DNA of 18,248 bases, from contig JBLMZJ010000015.1 of the NCBI GenBank assembly GCA_050258735.1, forward strand, positions 1-18,248, given 5' to 3'. Made by a program: the position numbers and the translations under genes. The notes under the pieces were generated by a model. That model searched no databases and had not been told where the DNA came from. It saw only the letters and a list, made by a program, of their open reading frames with translations. Of the stretch, positions 6,505-14,801 are shown one piece after another. Within the stretch, counting starts at the first letter, position 1, and every line of letters starts with the position of its first letter. Source of the stretch: Syntrophomonas_A sp050258735. Its GTDB lineage: Bacteria > Bacillota > Syntrophomonadia > Syntrophomonadales > Syntrophomonadaceae.

Positions 6505-8262
6505 ATGAAAGTTATCATGATAGAACCCAAGGCCCCGGGCAAGCACGTATTCAGCACGGTCAACATGCCCAGGCTGGGCCTGCCCATTCTGGGAACCCTC
6601 CTGAAAAAAGCGGGACATCAAGTTGAACTCGTTTTGGGTTCCCGCCGGGATATCAGCCTTTCTCATATCAGCAATGCTGACCTGGTAGCGATATCCACTA
6701 CAACTTCGACTGTTGTAGAAGCCTATCATCTGGCTGATTTCGCTCGCAGTCAGGGCAAACCCGTCATAATGGGAGGTGCCCATGTCACCTTCCTGGCAGA
6801 AGAGGCTCTGGATCATTGCGACTATGTTTGCCGCGGTGAGGCTGACCTGACTTTTATGGACTTGATTGCCTGTATCGAACAGGGTGGATCCCCGGTGGAA
6901 ATACCCGGGGTATCCTATCGCACTGATGAAGGCATCGTCCATAACCCCCGTCCCGACTGGGTAGATGTTAACCGCGTCCCCTTCCCTGATTTATCGCTGT
7001 TCAAAGGCTTGAAGATGTCCACCTATCCGGTCGCCACCTCCCGGGGATGCCCCTTCGACTGCACTTTTTGCAGCGTAACTCCTATGTTTGGCCGCAAATA
7101 TCGCTGCCTGGAAATCGAAGGAGTACTTGAAGAACTGGTGCCCTACAAAGGCAAGAAGGTCTTCTTTATCGATGATAACTTCACCGCCAACCCGCGGCGT
7201 TCCAAGGAACTTATGCGGGAGATGATAGAGCGGGATATCCGGCCTTCCTGGTGGTGCGCTCAGGTAAGGACCGATGCCGCCCGTGATGAAGAATTGTTAA
7301 AACTTATGCGGGACAGCGGCTGCCGTACCGTCTTCGTTGGACTGGAGTCAATAAACCCCAAGACCCTGGCCAGCTACAACAAAAAGCAGGACGTAGAAGA
7401 TATCGAGTACTGTATCAGTCGATTCCACGATTTCGGAATAATGGTCCACGGGATGTTCGTCTTCGGGGCTGATGATGATACCGTTGAGACCATCGAAGAT
7501 ACCCTGGCCTTCGCTCGCCGCAACCGCATCGATACGGTTCAGTTCATGATTCTGACACCGCTGCCGGGCTCCCGCACCTTTGAAGAGTTAGCCGAGGCTG
7601 ACCGGCTGCTTTCCCGGGATTGGAACCTTTATGATGCTCATCATGTAGTATTCCAACCAGCCTTAATGACGCCTTATGAACTGCAGACAGCTACCATGTC
7701 CGCCTTCCGCCGTTTTTACTCATTTGGCAGTATACTGCAAAACATACCCATTACCGGGTTCCAGTCGGCAGCCTTCCGGGCGGTAGGATTCTGGCTTTCG
7801 CGCCGCTGGGAGCATGACAATGGCTGGTATTACAAATATCTGCAGAGTATTTCCCGCCAGGATATACTTACGGGCTGGCGCAGGAGTCTTTCCAGAAGCA
7901 TTGAGACTTTCAAACTGCGCAAGCTAAAATACCTGTCCAGCGAGAAATTGATCGATATTGAAATGACCGAACAGGAAGGCACCTTTGTGATTAACCTTAA
8001 GGGTTATCTTAATGACTTCGCCCTGGGCGAGACCTTCAAGACTCTTTACAGCAATGTCCCTGGCTGGTATCAGAATATACGCATTAACATAGAAGATCTG
8101 ACCTTCTCCTCGGACAAGATCATGCTTAAATTCATCCAGAAATTGGACCAACTTGCTCAGAAAGCCCGCAGCGTGGAGGTCAAGCCGTCCATCAGCAATA
8201 ATCGTCTGCTCACTGTGCTGAAGAAATATGATCTCAATCTGCCGGGATTCAGTATATCCTAG
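6505..8262 (+). CDS. B12-binding-domain radical SAM protein (BchE-like) with C-terminal STAS-like domain
   Basis: A 585-residue cytoplasmic enzyme. Residues 1-130 form a cobalamin-binding-type Rossmann domain (PRLGLPILGTLLKKAGH, VMGGAHVTFLAEEAL, RGEAD) without an evident DxHxxG motif, as in other BchE-like proteins. The radical SAM core follows, with its 4Fe-4S motif TSRGCPFDCTFC (C182, C186, C189), then GLES (279-282), MVHGMFVFGADDDT and LTPLPGSRTFE. Residues ~395-480 are helical. Residues ~484-580 have the alternating strand/helix pattern of a STAS domain: EGTFVINLKGYLND, NIRINIEDLTFSSDKIMLKFIQKL, then a KARSVEVKPSI strand and a final helix. The substrate cannot be inferred; related proteins methylate or cyclise diverse compounds. 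The STAS-like tail suggests partner-protein regulation. It stands alone, divergent from DUF1836. Confidence 0.88.
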   Translation: MKVIMIEPKAPGKHVFSTVNMPRLGLPILGTLLKKAGHQVELVLGSRRDISLSHISNADLVAISTTTSTVVEAYHLADFARSQGKPVIMGGAHVTFLAEEALDHCDYVCRGEADLTFMDLIACIEQGGSPVEIPGVSYRTDEGIVHNPRPDWVDVNRVPFPDLSLFKGLKMSTYPVATSRGCPFDCTFCSVTPMFGRKYRCLEIEGVLEELVPYKGKKVFFIDDNFTANPRRSKELMREMIERDIRPSWWCAQVRTDAARDEELLKLMRDSGCRTVFVGLESINPKTLASYNKKQDVEDIEYCISRFHDFGIMVHGMFVFGADDDTVETIEDTLAFARRNRIDTVQFMILTPLPGSRTFEELAEADRLLSRDWNLYDAHHVVFQPALMTPYELQTATMSAFRRFYSFGSILQNIPITGFQSAAFRAVGFWLSRRWEHDNGWYYKYLQSISRQDILTGWRRSLSRSIETFKLRKLKYLSSEKLIDIEMTEQEGTFVINLKGYLNDFALGETFKTLYSNVPGWYQNIRINIEDLTFSSDKIMLKFIQKLDQLAQKARSVEVKPSISNNRLLTVLKKYDLNLPGFSIS

Positions 8263-8383
8263 ATCTGCTGCCGGTTGCCGATCCCAACTTCATACCGATT
8301 TGATCAGCCCGGAGCTCTTACATCTGCTGCCATTCTTCATAAAGCGGTTCTGTGAGCGTGCTGTTTTTGCCCCGGGCCCCAGT

Positions 8384-8902
8384 TTAATCTTCGGGGCTGA
8401 CCGCGGGGAAGGCCACCTTCTGCAGCCAGGCGCCCTTGAACAAGAGATAGCAGCCTATCAACAGTTGAAGCAGTATAGACAGCAGTTTTTCATAAATGAA
8501 CCCGTGCTGCATGCTGGTGTCCCAAACCGTACTAACACTATATATGTACAAACCATTGGAGATAAGCCTGACCACTTCCGGCAGGGCCTGCACCACCAGT
8601 ACCATACCCATGATCTTCATGGCAATCTTGAATACAGCCTTTTCTGATTCCAATTCGTCTTCCTGATCCGGCCATAACCTGGAAACCAGTTTACGTGTAC
8701 CCAGCAGCAGATAAAGACCTGCCCCCAGTGTAACTATAGGCACGACGATTGAGCAGACTAGCATCCAAGGAGCAGGCTGTCCTTGTAAATCAGCAAGACT
8801 GCTCCATTGTAGGACAGCCTGAACCATTCCATTGATCAGGGTGATCGTCCCCAAGACCTTAAGTCCTACGGAAAGCCACCCCTTATAAGACATTCCCATC
8901 AT
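8384..8902 (-). CDS. small hypothetical membrane protein, about four transmembrane helices
   Basis: A 172-residue protein of unknown function. Hydrophobic segments lie near 10-30 (WLSVGLKVLGTITLINGMVQAVL), 45-70 (WMLVCSIVVPIVTLGAGLYLLLG), 94-115 (IAMKIMGMVLVVQALPEVVRLI) and 140-160 (LLSILLQLLIGCYLLFKG). An acidic loop (WPDQEDELESEK) sits between the second and third. The second and fourth helices end in similar LLLGTRKL/LLFKGAWL motifs, hinting at an internal repeat. I chose ATG 8902, since AGAGGAGGAG precedes it by 5 nt; an in-frame ATG at 8935 has no ribosome binding site. It converges on the radical SAM gene and is divergent from the ABC operon. Confidence 0.65.
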   Translation of the reverse strand: MMGMSYKGWLSVGLKVLGTITLINGMVQAVLQWSSLADLQGQPAPWMLVCSIVVPIVTLGAGLYLLLGTRKLVSRLWPDQEDELESEKAVFKIAMKIMGMVLVVQALPEVVRLISNGLYIYSVSTVWDTSMQHGFIYEKLLSILLQLLIGCYLLFKGAWLQKVAFPAVSPED

Positions 8903-9076
8903 AGCAGCTCCTCCTCTCAGGCCCATCATTTCCATTATTATACTCCGGCTCCCATCTATGTAGCAGCACTTTTTCCCGCTTTATTGAACGTATCCCAAAT
9001 CCCGCCGGCCAATGCGAATAGCTTTTCTGCTTCTTCTCATACTAGGCTTATAGGATTATCAGGAGGCTGTCAGGAA

Positions 9077-9958
9077 TTGAACGCTATCGAAACCCATGAC
9101 CTTACCAAATACTACGGCAAACAACCGGGTATAATCGAACTGAATCTCGAGGTGGAAGAAGGAGAGATCTTCGGTTTTATCGGTCCCAACGGCGCGGGTA
9201 AATCCACCACCATAAGAACACTGCTGGGGCTGATCCATGCTACGAAGGGCATCGCAACTATTTTCGGAAAGAGCTGTATCGAGAATCCGGAGGTGAGAAA
9301 GGAAGTCGGCTATCTCCCCTCCGAGGTTTTCTACTACGATAACATGAGGGTTATCGACCTGCTCAATTATTCCGCCAGTTTCTATAACAAGAACTGTACT
9401 AAAAGGATCAACGAGCTTGCGGAGGTTATGGAGCTTGACCTGAGAAAGAAAATCGACGATCTTTCGTTTGGCAACAAGAAGAAGGTGGGTATAGTGCAGG
9501 GGCTGCTCCATGAACCGAAGCTGATCATACTTGATGAACCTACCGGCGGGCTGGATCCACTGATGCAGCAGAGATTCTTTGAACTTATAAGATTGGAAAA
9601 CCAAAAGGGCGCCACAGTGTTCTTTTCATCACATATTCTTATCGAAGTGCAGCGCATGTGCAGCCGTGTAGCGTTAATCAAAGAGGGCAGGATAATCGAG
9701 ATCGAAAGGATGAACAACCTGCAAGAGCACAACTACAAGAGAATCGTTATCGAGGCGCAATTCGATATTGCCAGGGAGCTTTTAGATATCGAGGGTGTGA
9801 GCAAGCTTGAGGTGAAGGATAATACAGCGGATTTTATATTTCGCGGCAACATCAATTGGGTAATGCAAAAAATTGCAAACATTGAGCTGACTGACATATC
9901 TATCACTGAACCCGATCTGGAAGAGATATTCATGCATTATTACGCAAAGGAGCACTGA
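9077..9958 (+). CDS. ABC transporter ATP-binding protein
   Basis: A 293-residue ATPase that would power the two permeases encoded just downstream. Walker A is GPNGAGKST (36-44), Walker B is LIILDEP (149-155, catalytic E154), the H-loop histidine is H186 (FFSSHIL), and the signature is LSFGNKKK (129-136) rather than LSGGQ, as often seen in ABC-2 exporter ATPases. A ~85-residue C-terminal extension follows the nucleotide-binding domain. The best start is TTG 9077, giving MNAIETHDLTKYYGK. AGGAGG lies 10 nt upstream and CAGGA is closer; the frame upstream to 8984 is not ATPase-like. Cytoplasmic, membrane-associated. The direction is probably export, as for the family; the cargo is unknown. Confidence 0.92.
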   Translation: MNAIETHDLTKYYGKQPGIIELNLEVEEGEIFGFIGPNGAGKSTTIRTLLGLIHATKGIATIFGKSCIENPEVRKEVGYLPSEVFYYDNMRVIDLLNYSASFYNKNCTKRINELAEVMELDLRKKIDDLSFGNKKKVGIVQGLLHEPKLIILDEPTGGLDPLMQQRFFELIRLENQKGATVFFSSHILIEVQRMCSRVALIKEGRIIEIERMNNLQEHNYKRIVIEAQFDIARELLDIEGVSKLEVKDNTADFIFRGNINWVMQKIANIELTDISITEPDLEEIFMHYYAKEH

Positions 9959-9963
9959 TCGGC

Positions 9964-10761
9964 ATGAATATTTATCTCAATGAGCTCAGGTCCCTTCGTA
10001 AAGCCACAATAATATGGACTTGCGCAATTATTGCGCTGGCAGCACTTTACTTATCTATTTACCCCGGTGTTGAAAAGGATGCGGCAGGATTCAGAGATGT
10101 GTTGAGCAACTATCCCGCATCCGTAAGGGCCATGCTGGGCATTTCGCTGGATACTGTCACTTCCCTTCCAGGCTTTTATTCGATGGTATTAAGCTTTGTT
10201 ACCCTCTGCGGGGCGATCCAAGCCATGATCTTCGGTGTTTCCATTCTATCCCGAGAAACTCTTGGAAGAACTGTGGATTTTCTTTTTGTTAAACCCGTAT
10301 CGAGAGCTGCCATTCTCAACGCCAAACTCCTGGCCGCCTTGACCACGATATTGGCTGCAGATGTGTTGTACTATGCGGTGGTTACAATTTTCGCGAACAA
10401 TATTAAACCGGATTACAACCATAGACTATTCTTAATGATAAATGGAACTCTGCTTTTCATTCAGCTTATTTATCTCGCCTTGGGAATTTTGGTTTCAGTT
10501 GTGGTTCCCAGGCTTAAAGCCACACTTTCGGTTTCGCTCGGCATAGTATTTGGATTTTATTTCATCGGGGCTTTTTTCGCCGCCGACAAAAATGATTTAG
10601 CCCGCTTTATCTCGCCTTTTAGATATTTTGACACTCAATATATCATTACCACTTCCAGCTACGAACTCCCTTATCTGCTGGCTGGTTTAACCATAATTAT
10701 TGCAGCGCTTAGCGCAAGTTACTTGATTTATTTGAGGATGGATATCCATGCCGCGCGATAA
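9964..10761 (+). CDS. ABC-2 type permease, first of a paralogous pair
   Basis: A 265-residue integral membrane protein with about six helices: 12-33, 68-90, 118-140, 155-180, 187-208 and 235-256. A cytosolic loop carries ETLGRTVDFLFVKPVSRAAILNAKLLAAL (around 96-124), the 'T..FL..KPVSR..(I/L)..KL' coupling motif of ABC-2 permeases. It begins 6 nt after the ATPase stop; AAGGAG overlaps the end of the ATPase. It is homologous to the next gene over its full length, so the two probably form a heterodimeric channel. Confidence 0.88.
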   Translation: MNIYLNELRSLRKATIIWTCAIIALAALYLSIYPGVEKDAAGFRDVLSNYPASVRAMLGISLDTVTSLPGFYSMVLSFVTLCGAIQAMIFGVSILSRETLGRTVDFLFVKPVSRAAILNAKLLAALTTILAADVLYYAVVTIFANNIKPDYNHRLFLMINGTLLFIQLIYLALGILVSVVVPRLKATLSVSLGIVFGFYFIGAFFAADKNDLARFISPFRYFDTQYIITTSSYELPYLLAGLTIIIAALSASYLIYLRMDIHAAR

Positions 10762-10794
10762 TACGACAACCGGCTGTGGCTGAAGGAGGTCGCC

Positions 10795-11589
10795 ATGAAT
10801 ATCTTTTTTAGAGAACTCAAGGCCAACAGGAAGTCATTGATCATATGGAGCATATGCATGTTCCTTTTGGTGCTGAGCGGCATGGCTAAATATAAAGCCT
10901 ATTCAAGTGCCGGAGCAGCAACTGCTCTTTTTTTGAGCATGCCGCGTTCAATTCGAATCCTGCTTGGATTTGGTTCGTTCGATGTAACTACCATCAGCGG
11001 TTTCTTCGCATTGCTTTTTCTATATATTGAGTTTGCGGCGGCCCTCCACGCCGCTCTGCTGGGTGCCGGCATCATAGCCAAGGAGGAACGGGATAAAACA
11101 ACAGAGTATCTAATGACTAAACCCGTTTCAAGGACCACTGTCATTACCGCCAAGCTGATAGCTGCTCTCATAAATATAATAGTTATAAATGTAGTGTCCC
11201 TGGTTTCTTCCATCTTCATAGTCGCAACATATAACCAGGGCACTGATATCTCGGGCAAAATATCAATATTCTTTTTAAGCATGTTCATCGTTCAGCTTAT
11301 TTTCCTGTCACTTGGTGCGTTCATGGCGGCTTTTATGAGGAATCCCAAATCTGCAGGATCTTTTGCCGTGGCGGTATTATTAATTGGGTTTGTGATATCT
11401 AAACTTACGGACTTTACAGAAACCCTGAACTTTCTTAACCTGTTTTCACCTTTCAAATATTTCAACTTTTATAAATTAGAGTCAGGTCGTGGTCTCGACT
11501 CAAGCATTGTTATCCTCTCACTGGTGCTTGTCGCTATTTTTTTTACTTCAACCTATTATTTTTATCAAAAAAGAGATCTGAATGTTTAG
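10795..11589 (+). CDS. ABC-2 type permease, second of a paralogous pair
   Basis: A 264-residue protein with six predicted helices and the same layout as its upstream neighbour. Both open MNI(F/Y)(F/L)..EL(K/R), and both carry the motif found here as DKTTEYLMTKPVSRTTVITAKLIAAL. The start ATG has a strong AAGGAGG 5 nt ahead. It lies 33 nt after the first permease and is the last gene of the trio. The substrate is unknown. The trio looks somewhat more AT-rich than the trp and thiolase genes by eye. Confidence 0.88.
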   Translation: MNIFFRELKANRKSLIIWSICMFLLVLSGMAKYKAYSSAGAATALFLSMPRSIRILLGFGSFDVTTISGFFALLFLYIEFAAALHAALLGAGIIAKEERDKTTEYLMTKPVSRTTVITAKLIAALINIIVINVVSLVSSIFIVATYNQGTDISGKISIFFLSMFIVQLIFLSLGAFMAAFMRNPKSAGSFAVAVLLIGFVISKLTDFTETLNFLNLFSPFKYFNFYKLESGRGLDSSIVILSLVLVAIFFTSTYYFYQKRDLNV

Positions 11590-11822
11590 CTTAGTACCAG
11601 TTTGAGCGGAAAATTCGCCTTCTGCCTTTAGGCTTGTTTAATATAGACAGCAAAAGTTTATAGCAGTATTATTCGGACAGGTGGTGCTAATCTGGCTTAA
11701 CCAACCTCTCTTTTTCCATAATACTCGCCTCCGGCATTTATTCCCGATCCTCACCAAATACAGACAACCGGCTGCGTTAAGCCTAGCCGGTTGATCCAGA
11801 ATAGTATAAAAATTATTGCATA
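11590..11822. other. intergenic gap after the ABC operon
   Basis: This 233-bp gap holds no gene I can support. It contains a strong 9-bp inverted repeat (11765-11793), described separately. No clear plus-strand terminator for the ABC operon was found. Confidence 0.5.
11765..11793 (-). terminator. probable terminator of the cyclase-family gene
   Basis: A perfect 9-bp stem, CAACCGGCT/AGCCGGTTG, with an 11-nt loop. On the minus strand it is followed by TCTGTATTTGG, a weak T-tract, and lies 30 nt after the cyclase stop. On the plus strand no T-run follows. Moderate support as an intrinsic terminator. Confidence 0.55.
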
Positions 11823-12604
11823 TTACTCATCTACCTGGGCTACCGCCCGAATCCATCCGCCAGAGGCACCCTTGATCTTGACCGGGAAACAGAAGAAGTT
11901 AAATCCATACGGAGGAAGAGTATCTAGGTTGGTCAATTTCTCGATATGGCAATATCCCTGTTCGATGCTGGCGAAGTGACCTTCCCATATGATCGAGGGA
12001 TCCTTCTTCTCCGCATACTCGGCAGCAATCAGCGGAAGCGGGCGATCCCAACTCCAGGCATCTGTTCCTACTACTTTTATACCCTGGTTTATCAGCCAGA
12101 GGGTGGCTGCTTTCCCCATGCCGCAGCCCTTTATGAGGTACTCGGGTTTGCCCCAAAACTTGTCGGCACCGGTCATAGCCAGAACGATGTCTCCCGGCTG
12201 CAGGCGATACTCGATCCTTTGCAGTTCACGTTGGATATCCTCCGGTTGTACCAGATAACCGTCGGGCAGCTGGCGGAAATCCAGCACTACTCCGTTACCT
12301 ACGCACCAGTCCAGCGGCACCTCATCTATGGTAAGTGCTTTGACCCCGCCGTCCATGGTCGGGTGGTAATGCCAGGGGGCATCCAGGTGAGTCCCCGAAT
12401 GAGTGGATAACTGTACTAACTCCAGAGCCCAACCCAACCCAACCCTCCCGGCAGGTCTTCCTTGGGCAGCCCGGGGAAGAACATCAACATGCTCTCGCTG
12501 CCAGTCTCATGATCTATGTACTGTATATTGGGTATCATTGCCGGGGGGTCACTGGGTATCCCGTTTTCAATAGCAATACTCAGATCGACATAGCGTTTGG
12601 CCAA
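11823..12604 (-). pseudogene. cyclase/kynurenine formamidase-family protein, frameshifted at a pentanucleotide repeat
   Basis: PF04199-type metal-dependent hydrolases act on cyclic or formyl amides and esters. The first 57 residues are read from TTG 12604 (GAGGAGGG ahead of it): MAKRYVDLSIAIENGIPSDPPAMI...LPGGLGW. The frame then fails and stops at 12416. The rest lies in another frame and starts WALELVQLSTHSGTHLDAPWH, with the metal-binding HxGTHxDxPxH motif, then YHPTMDGG, GTDAWSWDRPL and a C-terminal QVDE at 11823. Removing one CCCAA unit from the three-copy repeat at 12428-12442 restores a 258-residue protein of normal length. So the gene is a recent frameshift, a switchable locus or a sequence error. 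The substrate is not known; the coexistence of trp genes in this window does not link it to kynurenine. Confidence 0.85.
12428..12445. repeat. tandem CCCAA pentanucleotide repeat (three units plus CCC) at the cyclase frameshift
   Basis: Three CCCAA units followed by CCC. On the coding strand it reads as GGGTT units. The unit length is not a multiple of three, so gain or loss of one unit shifts the reading frame. With two units the cyclase frame is intact; with three, as here, it terminates early. Confidence 0.9.
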
Positions 12605-12696
12605 TTGGCACCCTCCTCAACTTTTTCCATAATTATATATCTTTTTATCATAGTGGTCCTGTAAACTATGATTATTAGGATAAATGGGGGAAAGGT
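12605..12696. promoter_or_regulatory. divergent control region between the cyclase and GNAT genes
   Basis: A perfect TATAAT on the minus strand (12632-12637) lies about 28 nt ahead of the cyclase start, but without a good -35. A 7-bp inverted repeat ATCATAG/CTATGAT (12647-12653 and 12666-12672) sits between the two genes and could be an operator. Confidence 0.4.
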
Positions 12697-13158
12697 ATGG
12701 AGATACGACCTGTTAAAGCAGAAGAGATCGCACCGGCTTGCGAATTGGTCATGAGATGCTTCAATGCCTTTATCGCCCCTGGTTATAGCCTGGCGGGCTG
12801 CCAGGAGTTTACCTCATTTGCTGATCCTGCAGCCATGAGAGAAAGGATCGCAAAGAGCAGTTTTGTCCTTGCAGCGATCAATGAGGATATGATTATTGGA
12901 ATGATAGAAATACGTGGTCAATATCACGTGGCCTTGTTCGATGTGGACCCGGATCATCAACGCCAGGGGATAGGCCGTCGTCTGATGGACGCTGCAATCG
13001 AACGCTGCCGTCAGTTCAGACCAAACCTGGAACGGATCACTGTCAATTCAGCCCCCGGGGCTGTAGTTGTCTATCAACGCCTGGGCTTTATAGCTACCGC
13101 AGCCGAACAGGAGACTAACGGTATTCGTTATGTTCCGATGGAACTGATCCTGGTATGA
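12697..13158 (+). CDS. GNAT-family N-acetyltransferase
   Basis: A 153-residue cytoplasmic acetyl-CoA-dependent acyltransferase of standard GNAT length. It has motif A, LFDVDPDHQRQGIGRRLMDAA (80-100), with the acetyl-CoA pyrophosphate-binding R/Q-x-x-G-x-G/A loop at Q88-R94, and motif B YQRLGFI near the C-terminus. GGGGGAAAGG precedes ATG 12697. The acceptor cannot be inferred; it is divergent from the cyclase gene and converges on another GNAT. Confidence 0.85.
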   Translation: MEIRPVKAEEIAPACELVMRCFNAFIAPGYSLAGCQEFTSFADPAAMRERIAKSSFVLAAINEDMIIGMIEIRGQYHVALFDVDPDHQRQGIGRRLMDAAIERCRQFRPNLERITVNSAPGAVVVYQRLGFIATAAEQETNGIRYVPMELILV

Positions 13159-13172
13159 ATACTATACCTTTA

Positions 13173-13628
13173 TTAAGTCTGTTTTAAGAGGATCTGCCGA
13201 GGCTGGAAGCCGAACCGGGCATAAAAACCAAGGACCTCTTCGTTGCCTACCGCCGCCACGACAATCTTGTCATAGGTCCCCTGCTGATCCATCCAGCTTA
13301 AGGAGCGTTTTACCATGGTCTCGCCGATCCGCTGCCCCCGGAACTCATCTTCAACATATATAGATTCCAGTTCCCCCTGTTTGAAACGATTGATGCTGCT
13401 TATACAATAAGCAACCGGCTTTCTAGTAGCATAATCCTCCGCTATCTCTACCAAAACCATTCCGTCCCGGGCCTTATCCTCCAGCATCCGTTTGCGTATA
13501 TTGAAATTGATTGCTTCAAACTCATGGCGAAAATGTTCGGAGCGAGCCTTGTGATGTTCTATAAGCTTCCACCATAACGGCTCGATCGCGTCCAATAGCT
13601 CCTTTTGCCCTGAAATGTAGGTTATCAT
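13173..13628 (-). CDS. GNAT-family N-acetyltransferase
   Basis: A 151-residue acetyltransferase. Motif A is ESIYVEDEFRGQRIGETMVKRSL (88-110) with the R97-G-Q-R-I-G102 acetyl-CoA loop, and the C-terminal GFYARFGFQPRQILL is the usual GNAT tail. It starts 18 nt after the aminotransferase stop and is probably co-transcribed with it; a G-rich stretch (GGGGGTGGGG) lies upstream. It converges on the neighbouring GNAT with only 14 nt between the stops. It is not a close paralogue of that gene. The acceptor is unknown. Confidence 0.85.
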   Translation of the reverse strand: MITYISGQKELLDAIEPLWWKLIEHHKARSEHFRHEFEAINFNIRKRMLEDKARDGMVLVEIAEDYATRKPVAYCISSINRFKQGELESIYVEDEFRGQRIGETMVKRSLSWMDQQGTYDKIVVAAVGNEEVLGFYARFGFQPRQILLKQT

Positions 13629-13646
13629 TGATCCCCACCCCCTGTT

Positions 13647-14801
13647 TTACAGACTCGATACCGCACTCTCCAGACGCTGTAAGGCTTCCCTTACCACTGA
13701 CCGCGGGCACCCGATATTTATACGTTGAAACCCTTTGCCCTCGTCACCGAAGATATGCCCCGGCGAAAGGATCAGCCGGGCATTATCCCGAATAAACCGG
13801 TTCATTTCTTTATCATCCATGCCCAAACCGCGGCAATCCAGCCAGACCAAAAACGTTCCCTCAGATTCGATCACCTTGATTTGCGGTATCCGCTCCTCGA
13901 CGAAGGATTTGACCAGAAGATAATTATCCTGCACATAGATCATAAGGTCATCAAGCCAGGCTTCACCACAGGTGTAGGCCGCCTCTACAGCCGTGACGGC
14001 AAATACATTAGGCATATCCATACCGCTGCTGTTCAGGATGTGCCGGTAGGCAGTACGGAGCTTTTCATTGGGAATGATGGTGCTGGCCGCCTCAATACCC
14101 GCTATATTAAAGGTCTTGCTGGGAGCATTGACTATAGCCGAGCTCTGTTCCAGTTCCGGAAATAGGGCAGCCAGCACTGTATGCCGATGACCGGGAAAAA
14201 TCAGATCACAATGTATTTCATCACTGATGATCACTATATCACGCTCGAGACAAAACTCACCCAATTCCTTCAGTTCTTCGGGACTCCATACTCTGCCCCC
14301 AGGATTATGGGGACTGCATAGTATCATGACTCTGGTCCGCGAAGTTATCCTGGTTTTCAGACTGCTCAGATCCATCCGGTATTTGCCGTCCTCCAGAACC
14401 AGCGGATTCCTTACCAGTTGACAGCCATTACTGCGGATTACTGTGTAGAAGGGTGGGTAGACCGGGGTCTGGATAATGACCTGATCGCCGGGATGAGTAT
14501 AGGCCCGGACCAGCATACCAAGTGAGGCTACTACTCCCGGGCTATTGTCTATCCACTCACGCCGGGCCTCCCAGCCGTAACGTTTCATCATCCATTTCAG
14601 CAAGACCTCGTACCAATTGTCCCAACAACCGGCATAACCGAATACTCCATGCCGGGCCCGGGCTTCCAGGGCAGCGATTACCTCTGGCGGCGATTTGAAA
14701 TCCATATCGGCCACCCACATGGGAAGAAGATCACCCCTTACGTCATCCCATTTAAAGCAATTGGTTCCTCTTCTCTCCACTATTTCATCAAAGTCGTACA
14801 T
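13647..14801 (-). CDS. PLP-dependent aminotransferase, PatB/MalY (cystathionine beta-lyase) type
   Basis: A 384-residue fold-type I PLP enzyme. Family members cleave C-S bonds of cystathionine or cysteine conjugates, releasing pyruvate and ammonia, or act as aminotransferases. MYDFDEIVERRGTNCFKWD and LPMWVADMDFKSPPEV are the characteristic MalY/PatB N-terminus. SPHNPGGRVWSPEEL (163-177), ISDEIHCDL (192-200) and the PLP lysine in NAPSKTFNIAGIEA (K229) follow. The start is ATG 14801, with GGGAGG 7 nt ahead; the 18 upstream residues of the longer frame are not family-like. It is probably followed in the same transcript by the GNAT gene. patB, malY or another symbol cannot be assigned on sequence alone. 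Confidence 0.92.
   Translation of the reverse strand: MYDFDEIVERRGTNCFKWDDVRGDLLPMWVADMDFKSPPEVIAALEARARHGVFGYAGCWDNWYEVLLKWMMKRYGWEARREWIDNSPGVVASLGMLVRAYTHPGDQVIIQTPVYPPFYTVIRSNGCQLVRNPLVLEDGKYRMDLSSLKTRITSRTRVMILCSPHNPGGRVWSPEELKELGEFCLERDIVIISDEIHCDLIFPGHRHTVLAALFPELEQSSAIVNAPSKTFNIAGIEAASTIIPNEKLRTAYRHILNSSGMDMPNVFAVTAVEAAYTCGEAWLDDLMIYVQDNYLLVKSFVEERIPQIKVIESEGTFLVWLDCRGLGMDDKEMNRFIRDNARLILSPGHIFGDEGKGFQRINIGCPRSVVREALQRLESAVSSL

Noticed and set aside
8263..8383. Possible bidirectional terminator between the radical SAM and membrane-protein genes
   Set aside because: GC-rich stems exist around 8375-8400, but no T-run follows in either direction.
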